Origin: Amycolatopsis circi
GTDB taxonomy: Bacteria; Actinomycetota; Actinomycetes; Mycobacteriales; Pseudonocardiaceae
NCBI RefSeq assembly: GCF_003385235.1
Contig: NZ_PQIA01000030.1
Coordinates: forward strand, 21,676-85,675
Direction: 5' to 3'
Length of the DNA: 64,000 nt
A program made the position numbers and the translations under genes. This document shows positions 32,203 through 41,014 of this stretch, piece by piece (positions within the stretch are counted from its first letter, which is position 1; every line of letters begins with the position of its first letter). The notes beneath the pieces were generated by a model, which did not search any database, was not told where the DNA came from, and saw only the letters and a program-made list of their open reading frames with translations.

Positions 32203-33144
32203 ATGAACAGTGATGGGGGATGGCAAGGTTTCGACTGGGAAAGCTGGACGGATCTCGGCGAAGTGCGGGCCCGGCTCAAGGAAGGCGCTGACCCGAATGT
32301 CGGCGACCTGTGGCCCGGACCGCCGCTGCACGCCGCGGCCGAGTTCGGCTCACCGGAGGTCGTGGCCGAGCTGGCGCGGCGGGTGGACGACGTGGACGCG
32401 ATGTCGGCCGGCTGCACGGCGCTGTGGCGGGCAGTGGCCGCGCACCAGCCGGAAAACGCCCGCGCTCTGGTCGCCGCGGGCGCGGATCCGTTGCTGGACA
32501 TGATGTCGGGCTGGTCGCCGGGACGGCTGAGCCGCACGAGTCCCACGCCGGAGTTGCCTGGCGTGGCAGCTTCGCTGACGCCGGAGGAAATCGTGACCGT
32601 CGAGGAAAGCCGACGGCTGATCTCGGTGCTCGGCGATCAGCACCTCGACGGGTTGGGCATCGCCTGCGTCGCGGGCATCGACGTCGCCGAAGCGGTGCGC
32701 AGGCTTTCCGCGGCGGTCCTCCCCGACCAGGAGGAGCTGCAGGCCGAGTGGGACGAGGACCCTTTCAACGACGGCAACACCATTCTGACTATGTGGGCCA
32801 CCGACGTGCCGGGCGGATGCGTGCTCGCGCAGCCGTGGGGATACGGGCCGCAGATGCCCGAGGTGACCAAGACGTTGTCGGTAGGCACGACCTGCTACGG
32901 CATGTACGCCAATCCCAAGAGCGGCAACCAAGGCAGCATCGTCCGCGACGACGAGATGATCGGCTGGGACTTGCATCCCGGCGGCGGGCCGAGCGAACAG
33001 GGTGACGTGCTGTTGTCCAGTCTGTACGAGGGTGAGGCGCTCGCCTATTGCTTCGCCTACGCGGGACTGCGGCCGGTCGACAGCCGTTCCGTCACCGGGC
33101 CGCCGGACGCGTGGATCCTGTTGCCCGACCGCGACTATTGGTAA
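32203..33144 (+). CDS. Ankyrin-repeat protein
   Basis: A 313-residue soluble protein. The N-terminal ~110 residues contain two to three ankyrin-like repeats (RARLKEGADPNVGDLWPG, LHAAAEFGSPEVVAELARRV, CTALWRAVAAHQPENARALV). The remaining 200 residues form an uncharacterised domain with SLGDQH-like and CVLAQPWGYGPQ, LYEGEALAYCFAYAG segments. ATG 32203 (MNSDGGWQGF) lies 18 bp after the NACHT gene, so the genes are probably co-transcribed. A protein-binding partner of the NACHT protein is a reasonable guess from position only. It ends 17 bp before the convergent DMT gene. Confidence 0.82.
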   Translation: MNSDGGWQGFDWESWTDLGEVRARLKEGADPNVGDLWPGPPLHAAAEFGSPEVVAELARRVDDVDAMSAGCTALWRAVAAHQPENARALVAAGADPLLDMMSGWSPGRLSRTSPTPELPGVAASLTPEEIVTVEESRRLISVLGDQHLDGLGIACVAGIDVAEAVRRLSAAVLPDQEELQAEWDEDPFNDGNTILTMWATDVPGGCVLAQPWGYGPQMPEVTKTLSVGTTCYGMYANPKSGNQGSIVRDDEMIGWDLHPGGGPSEQGDVLLSSLYEGEALAYCFAYAGLRPVDSRSVTGPPDAWILLPDRDYW

Positions 33145-33161
33145 AGGTGCGGCGAGCGATG

Positions 33162-34112
33162 TCACCTCGCACCTTCGACGGCCGTCTGCACTGGCGGACG
33201 AGCAGTCCGGACCCGCACCGCGCTTCCCGCGCAGGCGACCACCGCGAGCCCGCCCAAAAGGGTCTGCCAGGTCAGCTCCTCGCCCAGGAATACCGCTGCC
33301 CACAACAGATTCAGCACCGGCTGCACCAACTGCACCTGGCTGACCTGCGTCATCGGTCCCAGCCCCAGCCCCCGGTACCACGCGAAGAAGCCCAGATACA
33401 TGCTCACCACGGCTAAATAGGCGAAAGCGGCCCACTCGCCGACTGTCGCATGTGGAGGGTGGCTCGCCATCGACACGACGGTCAACCCGACCATCAACGG
33501 CGAGGCGACCACCAGCGCCCACGAGACGGTCTGCCACGCGCCCAATTCCCGTGCCAGCAAACCGCCCTCTGCGTAGCCGACCGCGGCGGCCAGCACCGCG
33601 CCGAAGAAAAGCGCGTCCGACCATTGCAGACCGCTGAGACCACCGCCTTGCAGGACAGCGAAGCCGATCGCGGCGACGGCACCGACCGCGGCCAGCGCCC
33701 AAAACGTCGCGGGCGGACGTTCGCGGGTGCGGAGAACCGCTACTACCGCAGTCGCTGCGGGGAGTAGCGCGATGACGACGGCGCCGTGGCTGGCGGAGGC
33801 CGTGGTGAGGGCGTACGAGGTCAGCAACGGGAAGCCGATCACTACTCCGCCCGCGACGACTGCGAGGCGGAACCACTGGCCGCCACGCGGGAGACGCTGC
33901 TTGGTGACGAGCAGCGCGACCGTCGCGAGCACCGCGGCGACTACGGCCCGGGCGGAGCCGATGAACATCGCCGAGAGGCCGCCGTTCTCGACCGCGACCC
34001 GGGTGAACGGCATCGTGAACGAGAACGCCACGACGCCGAGCAGGCCCCACCAGAGACCGGCCCGGGGTAGCGCCGGTGCCGTGGGGAGAGTAGCGCTATC
34101 CTTCAGTTTCAT
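33162..34112 (-). CDS. EamA/DMT-family exporter
   Basis: A 316-residue transporter with ten predicted spans in two EamA repeats (WWGLLGVVAFSFTMPFTRVA; SDALFFGAVLAAAVGYAEGG; VFLGEELTWQTLLGGLAVVA). Such DMT proteins export amino acids or small metabolites. Its ATG (34110-34112) and that of the divergent MocR gene (34111-34113) overlap in a single CATG, so both mRNAs must be essentially leaderless. A -10-like TATCGT lies five bases before this start on the minus strand. MocR-type control is likely. Confidence 0.88.
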   Translation of the reverse strand: MKLKDSATLPTAPALPRAGLWWGLLGVVAFSFTMPFTRVAVENGGLSAMFIGSARAVVAAVLATVALLVTKQRLPRGGQWFRLAVVAGGVVIGFPLLTSYALTTASASHGAVVIALLPAATAVVAVLRTRERPPATFWALAAVGAVAAIGFAVLQGGGLSGLQWSDALFFGAVLAAAVGYAEGGLLARELGAWQTVSWALVVASPLMVGLTVVSMASHPPHATVGEWAAFAYLAVVSMYLGFFAWYRGLGLGPMTQVSQVQLVQPVLNLLWAAVFLGEELTWQTLLGGLAVVACAGSAVRVRTARPPVQTAVEGAR

Positions 34113-34123
34113 GTCCGACGATA
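34097..34123. promoter_or_regulatory. Back-to-back promoters around overlapping start codons
   Basis: TATCCT (34097-34102, plus strand) lies 8 bases before ATG 34111, and TATCGT (34123-34118, minus strand) lies 5 bases before ATG 34112. Each -10 element sits inside the coding sequence of the opposite gene. Confidence 0.5.
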
Positions 34124-35529
34124 GCAGCTCCCGGATCGCTTCGACACTGCGCGAATGGATCAGCACCGCCCCGGCCGGAGCGAAGCTGCCGTCGTCGCGG
34201 GAACTGGTCGCGCGGTACTCGGCCAGTCCGGTGACTGTCCAGAAAGCGTTGCGCAGCCTGTCTTCCCAGGGACTGGTGGAAAGTCTGCCGGGAGTCGGCA
34301 CGTTCGTCCGCGCGGCACCGGCCACCGGGTCCGGCGACTACGGTTGGCAGACAGCGGCGCTCGGAACCCCGGGACACGGCCTGCTCACACAGCCTGCGTC
34401 GCTGCAGCCGGCCTCCACGAACTCAGTAGCGCTTCATTCCGGCTATCCCGACCCGGAACTGCTGCCGGAGCGTCTCGTCCGGAGTGCGTTCTCCCGAGCA
34501 GCCCGGACGGCCGCTTTGGTCGGACGGCCGCCGACCGCGGGCGTCCCCGAACTGCAGGCCTGGTTCGCCGCAGAACTCCGCGCGATGACCTCGGCCGGGA
34601 TGGCGCCGGTGACGCCGCGGGACGTCGTCATCACCCCAGGCAGCCAGAGCGGCCTGGTCACCGCCTTCCGCGCCCTCGTCGGACCAGGACAGCCACTGCT
34701 GCTGGAATCGCCGACGTACTGGGGCGCGATCCTCGCCGCGAAGAAAGCTGGCGTCGCGGTGGTGCCGGTGCCGAGCGGCCCGAACGGCCCAGATCCCGAC
34801 GAACTCGCCAGGACGTTCGAGCAAACCGGCGCGCGGGCCTTCTACGCGCAGCCCAGTTTCGCCAGCCCGACCGGCGCGCTGTGGCCTCCGGACCTGGCCG
34901 ACCGCGTCCTCGACACCGTCCGCCAGCACGGCGCGTTCCTGATCGAGGACGATTCCGCGCACGATTTCGGCATCACCGCGGAACCGCAGCTGCTCGCGGG
35001 CCGCGACGACGACGGACACGTGGTCTACCTCCGCTCCCTCACCAAAAGCGTCTCCCCCGCGATCCGCGTCGCCGCACTGATCGCCCGCGGTCCGGCACGC
35101 GACCGGATTCTGGTCGACACGCTGGCGGAGTCGATGTACGTCAGCACGGTGCTGCAGACTGTCGCGCTCGACATCGTGACCCAGCCCGCGTGGCGCACCC
35201 ACCTGCGCCGGGTCCGGCACCAGCTCAAGACCCGCCGGGACCTGCTGCTTTCCGGGCTCCGTGAACACGCGCCCGCGGTGCAGGTGGAATCCGTGCCGCA
35301 GGGCGGGCTGAACCTCTGGGCACGGCTGCCCGGAACGGTTGATCTGGCGCGCGTGGTCCGCGACTGCGAAACCGCCGGAGTCGTCATCGGCTCCGGCGAC
35401 GAATGGTTTCCCGCCGAACCCACCGGACGATTCATCCGGCTCAACTACGCCGGACCGAACCCCGGCGCATTCGCCGACGCGGCGCGGGTGATCCAGGAGG
35501 CAGTCATGGCGAACGTCGAGAGCCGCTAG
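34111..35529 (+). CDS. MocR-type GntR/aminotransferase regulator
   Basis: A 472-residue fusion. Residues 1-70 are a GntR winged helix (LPSSRELVARYSASPVTVQK, LVESLPGVGTFVR). The remainder is a fold-type I aminotransferase domain with PLP-binding SLTKSVSPAIR (Lys Schiff base) and ESPTYWGAILAAKKAG. MocR proteins usually sense PLP-amino acid adducts and control a neighbouring gene, here the DMT exporter that begins in the same CATG. The stop codon overlaps that of the convergent acyl-CoA ligase in one CTAG (35526-35529). Confidence 0.92.
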   Translation: MSDDSSSRIASTLREWISTAPAGAKLPSSRELVARYSASPVTVQKALRSLSSQGLVESLPGVGTFVRAAPATGSGDYGWQTAALGTPGHGLLTQPASLQPASTNSVALHSGYPDPELLPERLVRSAFSRAARTAALVGRPPTAGVPELQAWFAAELRAMTSAGMAPVTPRDVVITPGSQSGLVTAFRALVGPGQPLLLESPTYWGAILAAKKAGVAVVPVPSGPNGPDPDELARTFEQTGARAFYAQPSFASPTGALWPPDLADRVLDTVRQHGAFLIEDDSAHDFGITAEPQLLAGRDDDGHVVYLRSLTKSVSPAIRVAALIARGPARDRILVDTLAESMYVSTVLQTVALDIVTQPAWRTHLRRVRHQLKTRRDLLLSGLREHAPAVQVESVPQGGLNLWARLPGTVDLARVVRDCETAGVVIGSGDEWFPAEPTGRFIRLNYAGPNPGAFADAARVIQEAVMANVESR

Positions 35530-37025
35530 CTTTCCGCGCGCAGGGCCGCCTTTTGCACCTTCCCCGACGGCGTCAGCGGCAGGCTGGGCCGAAGCACAAT
35601 CTGGCGCGGGACCTTGTAGTCAGCCACCTTCCCCGCGCAAAACTCCTTCAGCTCCGCCTCGGTGACAGCCGAATCTGGTGCCGGGACAACGTAATACCGG
35701 CCGATCTCCCCCAGCACCGGGTCGGGAACGCCGACTCCGGCCGCCATCAGCACGCCGGGGTGCGCGGCAAGGACGTTCTCCACCTCGATCGGGTAGATGT
35801 TGAATCCGCCTTGGACGAACATGTCCTTGGCACGGCCGTGCAGCGTCAGGTAACCGTCCTCGTCCGCCCGCGCCATGTCGCCGGTGTGCAGCCAGCCGTC
35901 CGCGTCGACCGCCGCCGCGGTTTCCGTTGGCAGATTGTGGTAGCCAGCCATGATCGACGGTGTCCGGAACAATAGCTCGCCGGTTTCGCCGACGGGCAGC
36001 GCTTCTCCGGACGGGGAGGCGATTTTGGCTTCCACACTGGGAAAAGGCACGCCGATCGAGCGTTCGGTCGCTTCCGTGCTGGCACCCCACGGCGTCATCA
36101 CCACGGCACCGGAGACCTCGCTCAGCCCGTACAGGTTCATCACGGTCGCCTTCGGGAACGCAGCCGTAAGACGTTGCAGCAGAGCAGGTTCCGCGTTCGC
36201 GCCGCCGGTGACCACCACGCGGATCGCGGAAGTGTCGACACCGGCGAAAAGCTCGTGGTTCAGCAGGAGCGTGTGCATCGTCGGCACGCCGACCCACATC
36301 GTCAGGCCCGCGGTCCGGAACAGATCGGCGGCGGCACCGGCGTCGAAGGACGGCAACAGCACCGTCCGGCTGCCCGCGACCAAAGCGGACAGGATGCAGC
36401 AGGTGATGCCGCTGACGTGATTGAGCGGAACGGCCACCGGCAGCACGTCGGCAGGGCTCAGCTGGAGGTGGTCGGCTTCCGCGGCGGCGGACTCCAGCTG
36501 GCCGCGATGGGTCAGCGTCGCGCCTTTGGGGCGGCCGGTGGTGCCGGAGGTGTAGATGATCATCACCGGGTCGTCCTCTTCGACCGCGGCCGAAGCAGCA
36601 GCCAAGGCGGCAGTATCCGGCTCCGCTGAGCCCAGTTCGGCAAAAGTCGCGAAAGAAACGCCGGGCAGCTCAAGTTTTCCCAGCAGGGCAAGGAAGTCGA
36701 CGTCGCCCGCCGAGGGCTCGGTCACCACGAGCCGCGCGCCGGAATCGCTGAGGATGTGCGAGAATTCGGTCTCCCGGTACCGCGGGCTCAACCCCACCAC
36801 GGCGGCGCCGATCTTCGCGGCGGCGAAGTACACCGCCAGCCATTCCGGCGTCGTGCGCCCGTTGACCGCGATCCGGTCGCCGCGCCGCACGCCCCGCCGC
36901 AGGAAGTCGGCCGCGATCCGGTCCGACCACGCGTCCATCTCGGAAAACCGGAGGTCCCGCGAACCGGCCGTCCAGCCGACGGCGTCCGCGGCGGCGGTGC
37001 GGAGCAGGTCGTGAATACGCGTCAT
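35526..37025 (-). CDS. Acyl-CoA synthetase (AMP-forming)
   Basis: A 499-residue ANL-superfamily ligase. The P-loop-like MIIYTSGTTGRPKGATLTHR lies near residues 155-175, the adenine motif NLYGLSEVSGAV near 295, the hinge YLTLHGRAKDMFVQGGFNIY near 395, and the C-terminal catalytic Lys in LPLTPSGKVQK. It forms acyl-CoA from a carboxylic acid, ATP and CoA; chain or aryl specificity is not readable here. A 33-residue frame ends 9 bp upstream. The neighbouring flavin monooxygenase suggests joint catabolism of an organic acid or ketone (inference). Confidence 0.93.
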   Translation of the reverse strand: MTRIHDLLRTAAADAVGWTAGSRDLRFSEMDAWSDRIAADFLRRGVRRGDRIAVNGRTTPEWLAVYFAAAKIGAAVVGLSPRYRETEFSHILSDSGARLVVTEPSAGDVDFLALLGKLELPGVSFATFAELGSAEPDTAALAAASAAVEEDDPVMIIYTSGTTGRPKGATLTHRGQLESAAAEADHLQLSPADVLPVAVPLNHVSGITCCILSALVAGSRTVLLPSFDAGAAADLFRTAGLTMWVGVPTMHTLLLNHELFAGVDTSAIRVVVTGGANAEPALLQRLTAAFPKATVMNLYGLSEVSGAVVMTPWGASTEATERSIGVPFPSVEAKIASPSGEALPVGETGELLFRTPSIMAGYHNLPTETAAAVDADGWLHTGDMARADEDGYLTLHGRAKDMFVQGGFNIYPIEVENVLAAHPGVLMAAGVGVPDPVLGEIGRYYVVPAPDSAVTEAELKEFCAGKVADYKVPRQIVLRPSLPLTPSGKVQKAALRAES

Positions 37026-37034
37026 CGCTCGTCC

Positions 37035-37136
37035 TCACTGGGTCAGGTGGACGGCGAGGAAGTCGAGCTGATCCGCGACGTCCTTTTCGCCCACAGGCGG
37101 ATGGTAGACCGTGAAGTTCGCCGAGGGCATGGACAT
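37035..37136 (-). pseudogene. 33-residue frame, possible hydrolase 3' relic
   Basis: ATG 37134-37136 opens MSMPSANFTVYHPPVGEKDV and ends ADQLDFLAVHLTQ before TGA at 37035-37037. The tail resembles the C-terminus of an alpha/beta hydrolase (a HP turn followed by a final helix ending FLAVHL). It lies nine bases before the acyl-CoA ligase ATG and just after a terminator, so it may be a decayed gene end or a short translated leader. Confidence 0.3.
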
Positions 37137-37160
37137 CGTTCTGACCGGACTTGCAAGGAA

Positions 37161-37194
37161 AAACCCAGTGACCGCCAACGCGGCCACCGGGTTT
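37161..37194 (-). terminator. Terminator after the flavin monooxygenase gene
   Basis: AAACCCAGTGACC (37161-37173) pairs with GGCCACCGGGTTT (37182-37194) around 8 nt, with two G-T type mismatches. Read on the minus strand it is followed by TTTTTCC, giving a U-tract. Confidence 0.7.
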
Positions 37195-37204
37195 CCCTCA
37201 ACTC

Positions 37205-39022
37205 TCAAGACAGATGATGCACGTCCTGCAGCCCGTACACCGGCGTCTCAAGACCCTCGAACCGCGCCTTCAGCTGCAGCGCCAGATACAGCGAGTAATG
37301 CCGCGACTGGTGCAGATTCCCGCCGTGGAACCACAATCCCTCCTGCTGGGTGGGCTTCCACATGTTGCGCTGCTCGCCCTCCCACGGGCCCGGGTCCTTG
37401 GTCGTTTCCGAGCCGAGGCCCCAGCATTTGCCGACCCGGTCCGCGGTTTCCTGGCCGACCAGGTCGGCGACCCAGCCGTTCATCGAGCCGTAGCCGGTGG
37501 CGTAGACGACCACGTCGGCTTCCAGTTCGGTGCCGTCCGACAGCACCACCGAATTCGCGGTCAGGTGGTCGACCTGGCCGTGCGCGAGCTTGATGCTGCC
37601 GTTGGCCACGAGTTCCGAAGCGCCGACGTCGATGTAGTAGCCGGAGCCGCGGCGCAGGTACTTCATGAACAGGCCGGAGCCGTCGTCGCCCCAGTCGTGT
37701 TTGAAGCCCGCCGCCTCGAGCCGGGCGTAGAAGTCCGCGTCGCGCTCGTGGATCGCTTGGTACACCGGGATCTGGAACTCCGGCATGATCCGGTACGGGA
37801 TCGACGCGAAGATCAGGTCGGCCTTCTCGGTGGTGACGCCCGCGGCCAGTGCGCGCTCCGAGTACAGGTCGCCGAGGCCGAGGTCCATCAGCGAATCCGA
37901 CTTCACGATGTGCGTGGACGAGCGCTGCACCATCGTCACGTCCGCGCCGTGCTCCCACAGCGCCCCGCAGATGTCGTGCGCCGAGTTGTTCGACCCGACG
38001 ACGACCGCCTTCTTGCCCGCGTACGCGTCCGGGCCGGGATGCTGCGACGAGTGGTGCTGGTCGCCCTCGAACTCGTCCATTCCGGGGAACGACGGCAGAT
38101 TCGGCTTGCCGGACATGCCGGTCGCGAACACCACGTGCTTCGGCGTCAGGACCACCTGCTCGCCGTCGCGGTCCACGGTGACGTGCCACTGCTTCGCGTC
38201 GTCGTCCCACACCGCGGAGGTGACCGCCGAACGAGTCCAGTACGGCACCTCCATCAGGCGCGTGTACATCTCCAGCCAGTCCGCGATCTTGTCCTTCGGC
38301 GCGAACACCGGCCAGTTCTCCGGGAACGGCAGGTAGGGCAGGTGGTCGTACCAGACCGGGTCGTGCAGGCAGAGGTTCTTGTACCGTTTGCGCCACGAAT
38401 CGCCGGGCCGGTCGTTGCGTTCCACCACCAGCGCGGGCACGCCGAGCTGGCGCAGCCGGGCGCCGAGCGCGATCCCGCCCTGCCCGCCGCCGATCACGAC
38501 GACGTAGGGCTGCTGGCCGTAGCCGAGCGTCTCCTGCTCCTCCGCCCGCTTCTCCGCCCACGACCGGCGGCCGCGGACCACGCCGTGCTCGACGCCCTTG
38601 GGCCGCCGTTCCCGCTGCGACTCCTCGAAGCCCTTCAGCTCGCGCAGGCTGGTGAGCAGCGTCCACGCGCCTTCTTCCTTGAGCCGCAGATGCCCTTTCG
38701 CGCGTCCGGCGGCGGTCTCGAACTCGATCCACGCCTCGGTGACGCCGTCGGCTTCGGTGGCCGGTTCGCTGGTGCGGAACCCGCTCGGATCAGTCGCTTC
38801 CAGACAGCCGCCGAGCAGGCCGGCGACCCCGTCCCTGCCCTCGACGGTCTTGAGGTTCCAGGTGAAGGAAACCAAGTCGCGCCAATAGGAATCGACGGCG
38901 AACAACGCCGCGGCAGCCTCGATGTCGCGGGCGGCCAGCGCGGCCTCGAACCGGGCCAGCCAGTCCTCGACCCGGGCCTGCGGCGTACCCGCCTGCGCGA
39001 TCCGGTCGACCGTCTGTGTCAT
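37205..39022 (-). CDS. SnoaL-like domain fused to flavin-dependent monooxygenase
   Basis: A 605-residue protein. Residues ~15-150 form an NTF2/SnoaL-like domain (WLARFEAALAARDIEAAAAL, DSYWRDLVSFTWNLKT). Residues ~170-590 are a class B flavin monooxygenase: FAD site VVVIGGGQGGIALGARLRQL, NADP site AVVVGSNNSAHDICGAL, and an FMO-type motif in FEGDQHHSSQHPGPD. Such proteins are common in actinomycetes and fungi; reported reactions include N-oxidation and Baeyer-Villiger oxidation, and none can be picked here. It is divergent from the GAF-domain activator. Start ATG 39022. Confidence 0.9.
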   Translation of the reverse strand: MTQTVDRIAQAGTPQARVEDWLARFEAALAARDIEAAAALFAVDSYWRDLVSFTWNLKTVEGRDGVAGLLGGCLEATDPSGFRTSEPATEADGVTEAWIEFETAAGRAKGHLRLKEEGAWTLLTSLRELKGFEESQRERRPKGVEHGVVRGRRSWAEKRAEEQETLGYGQQPYVVVIGGGQGGIALGARLRQLGVPALVVERNDRPGDSWRKRYKNLCLHDPVWYDHLPYLPFPENWPVFAPKDKIADWLEMYTRLMEVPYWTRSAVTSAVWDDDAKQWHVTVDRDGEQVVLTPKHVVFATGMSGKPNLPSFPGMDEFEGDQHHSSQHPGPDAYAGKKAVVVGSNNSAHDICGALWEHGADVTMVQRSSTHIVKSDSLMDLGLGDLYSERALAAGVTTEKADLIFASIPYRIMPEFQIPVYQAIHERDADFYARLEAAGFKHDWGDDGSGLFMKYLRRGSGYYIDVGASELVANGSIKLAHGQVDHLTANSVVLSDGTELEADVVVYATGYGSMNGWVADLVGQETADRVGKCWGLGSETTKDPGPWEGEQRNMWKPTQQEGLWFHGGNLHQSRHYSLYLALQLKARFEGLETPVYGLQDVHHLS

Positions 39023-39178
39023 GGCTGCTCCTTCATGTGCTCGCGGTACCCAGCGTCGTCGGTGGTGTAGCGCCGATCACACTCCCCCGGCGAGCCGCGC
39101 GGCAAGGGTTGCAGCGAGTTGCACGCGCCGAGGCATGACAACATCGGCGCAGGTCACCTATGCTGGACCGCTGACGCG

Positions 39179-40381
39179 ATGGTGCGGGAGGTGACTGTGG
39201 TGGTGCACAGTGCGGTGCCTCCGGGCCGCAACCTGCCCACCCACGCCCGCGACCTGGTCCGGATGCACGAAGCCGTCATCGGCGGCAGCCGTCCCGCGGT
39301 GCCGCCGCGACCGCTCGTCTCGCGCTCCTGGTCCCGTGTGCTGAGCCTCGGCCTGACCGCCGACGGAATGAACACCCGCGATTCGGTGCCCGGCGACGAG
39401 GTCGAACGCCGCCGGCACGGCTCTCCGCTGCGGCACATCATCGAAGACCTCCGCCAGGTCGTCGGCGCGACCTCCGATTCGGCACACATGCTGCTGGTAG
39501 TCACCGACGCCGACGGCATCATCCTGTGGCGCGAAGGCTCGTCCGCCGTCCGGCGCAAAGCGGACACGCTGGGCTTCACCGAAGGCTCCGAATGGACCGA
39601 ATCCCGCGTCGGCACCAACGCGATCGGCACCGCCCTCGCCGAAGCCGCGCCCATCGAACTCCTCGCCGGCGAACACTTCGAGCAGAACCAGCACCCGTGG
39701 TACTGCACCGCCTCGCCGATCCACGACCCGCGCACCGGCGAACTGCTCGGCGTCATCGACGTCAGCGGCCCGGCCCTGACCCTGCACCCGGCCATCGGAG
39801 CCCTCGTCGAAACCGGCAAGCGGCTGGCCGAATCCGAACTGTGGCGCACCCACCGCCAACGCCTCGAACGACTGCGCCAGATGGCTGAACCTGTCCTGTC
39901 GTCCGGCCCCGCGCTGGTCGTGGACGAGGACGGCTGGGTCGCGCACAGCGTCGGCGTCTCCGCGGGCGAACGCATCGCCGCCCCGAAAGCCGGTCAGGTG
40001 GTCGCCGTCCCCGGCCTGGGCGCCTGCCTCCCCGAACCCATCGCCGACGGCTGGCTGGTCCGCCCCGCCGACCCGGCCCGCACCGTCCGGCTCGACCTGG
40101 ACCTCACGCCCGCACCCCTGCTCAGCCTCCGAGCAGGCGACACCGGCTGGCGCCGCCCGATCACCAAACGACACGCGGAAATCCTGGTCCGCCTGGAAAA
40201 GGCCGGCCGCGACGGCCTGTCCGCGGTCGCACTGAGCCACGCGTTGTACGGAGACGCCGAACACCTGGTCACCGTCCGCGCCGAAGTGTCGCGTCTGCGT
40301 CGCCTGCTGGGCGCCATCGTCGACACCCGCCCCTACCGCCTGGCCGAAGGCGTGCGCATGACTGTCCACGCAGGACAGTGA
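39179..40381 (+). CDS. GAF-domain transcriptional activator (AcoR-like, no AAA domain)
   Basis: About 400 residues. The N-terminus shows the helical AcoR-type opening (HARDLVRMHEAVIGGSRPAV, SRSWSRVLSLGL). A GAF sensor follows (LLVVTDADGIILWREG, GFTEGSEWTESRVGTNAIGT, HPWYCTASPIHDPRTGELLG). The C-terminus is a winged-helix-like block (RHAEILVRLEKAGRDGLSAV, VTVRAEVSRLRRLLGA) replacing the sigma-54 AAA and Fis domains of AcoR. It is divergent from the monooxygenase and is its probable regulator. ATG 39179 or GTG 39197 may be the start; GGGAG lies six bases before the latter. Confidence 0.85.
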   Translation: MVREVTVVVHSAVPPGRNLPTHARDLVRMHEAVIGGSRPAVPPRPLVSRSWSRVLSLGLTADGMNTRDSVPGDEVERRRHGSPLRHIIEDLRQVVGATSDSAHMLLVVTDADGIILWREGSSAVRRKADTLGFTEGSEWTESRVGTNAIGTALAEAAPIELLAGEHFEQNQHPWYCTASPIHDPRTGELLGVIDVSGPALTLHPAIGALVETGKRLAESELWRTHRQRLERLRQMAEPVLSSGPALVVDEDGWVAHSVGVSAGERIAAPKAGQVVAVPGLGACLPEPIADGWLVRPADPARTVRLDLDLTPAPLLSLRAGDTGWRRPITKRHAEILVRLEKAGRDGLSAVALSHALYGDAEHLVTVRAEVSRLRRLLGAIVDTRPYRLAEGVRMTVHAGQ

Positions 40382-40464
40382 CCAGCGAAGTCCCCGAAAC
40401 CGGGCCCCCTGTCCGGCGTCGCCGAGGCGTCCGCTAATGTTTACGACACGTTGCACAGCAGCAA

Positions 40465-40536
40465 GCGCGATTAGCTCAGCGGGAGAGCGCTTCCCTGACA
40501 CGGAAGAGGTCACTGGTTCAATCCCAGTATCGCGCA
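40465..40536 (+). tRNA. tRNA-Val (anticodon GAC)
   Basis: All arms pair: acceptor GCGCGAT/ATCGCGC, D-arm TTAGCTCAGCGGGAGAGC, anticodon stem CTTCC/GGAAG with loop CTGACAC (GAC at 40497-40499), and T-arm CTGG-TTCAATC-CCAG. CCA is not encoded. Confidence 0.97.
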
Positions 40537-40570
40537 CTCCAGTCCACCCCAGGCTGGTGCGTTGCACAAC

Positions 40571-40642
40571 GGGCGATTAGCTCAGGGGGAGAGCGCTTCG
40601 TTCACACCGAAGAGGTCACTGGTTCGATCCCAGTATCGCCCA
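40571..40642 (+). tRNA. tRNA-Val (anticodon CAC)
   Basis: Acceptor GGGCGAT/ATCGCCC, anticodon stem CTTCG/CGAAG with loop TTCACAC (CAC at 40603-40605), and T-arm CTGG-TTCGATC-CCAG. It lies 34 bp after the tRNA-Val(GAC) gene, probably in one transcript. Confidence 0.97.
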
Positions 40643-40747
40643 CTCGACTCGAGGCGATCTGTGCCCGCACAAAGCGCGGGCCGGGTCGTCTCGTCGTGTT
40701 TTCTGGGGGTGCAACCCCCAGGCCCCGCCCGGAGGGCTTCGCCCCCG

Positions 40748-40874
40748 GACCCCTGCCCGCGATCGGTCCCGTTGTGTTCTTCGGTTCCGGCCCCCTGCCC
40801 GCGATCGGTCCCGTTGTGTTCTTCGGTTCCGGCCCCCTGTCCGTGGCCGGTCGCGTCGTGTTTTTTCGGTTCTG
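40748..40874. repeat. Three tandem 42-bp repeats
   Basis: Units start at 40748, 40790 and 40832. The first two differ by one or two bases; the third is diverged and one base longer. Each contains CGGTCCCGTTGTGTTCTTCG or a variant. Confidence 0.85.
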
Positions 40875-41014
40875 GTGGGATTCGTTGTCAGTCTCGCCGG
40901 ATTCGGCTGGTGCCGGTGTGGTTCGCGGGCTCGTTCAGTCGAGTTCGCCGGTGTGGGTGGCGTTCGCGATCAGTCCTGGCGCGCGGGGAGCCCCTCACCC
41001 ACAGGCGAGCAGGG

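Noticed and set aside
37214..39070. 618-residue plus-strand frame antisense to the flavin monooxygenase
   Set aside because: The monooxygenase motifs on the minus strand are unambiguous; the antisense frame has none.
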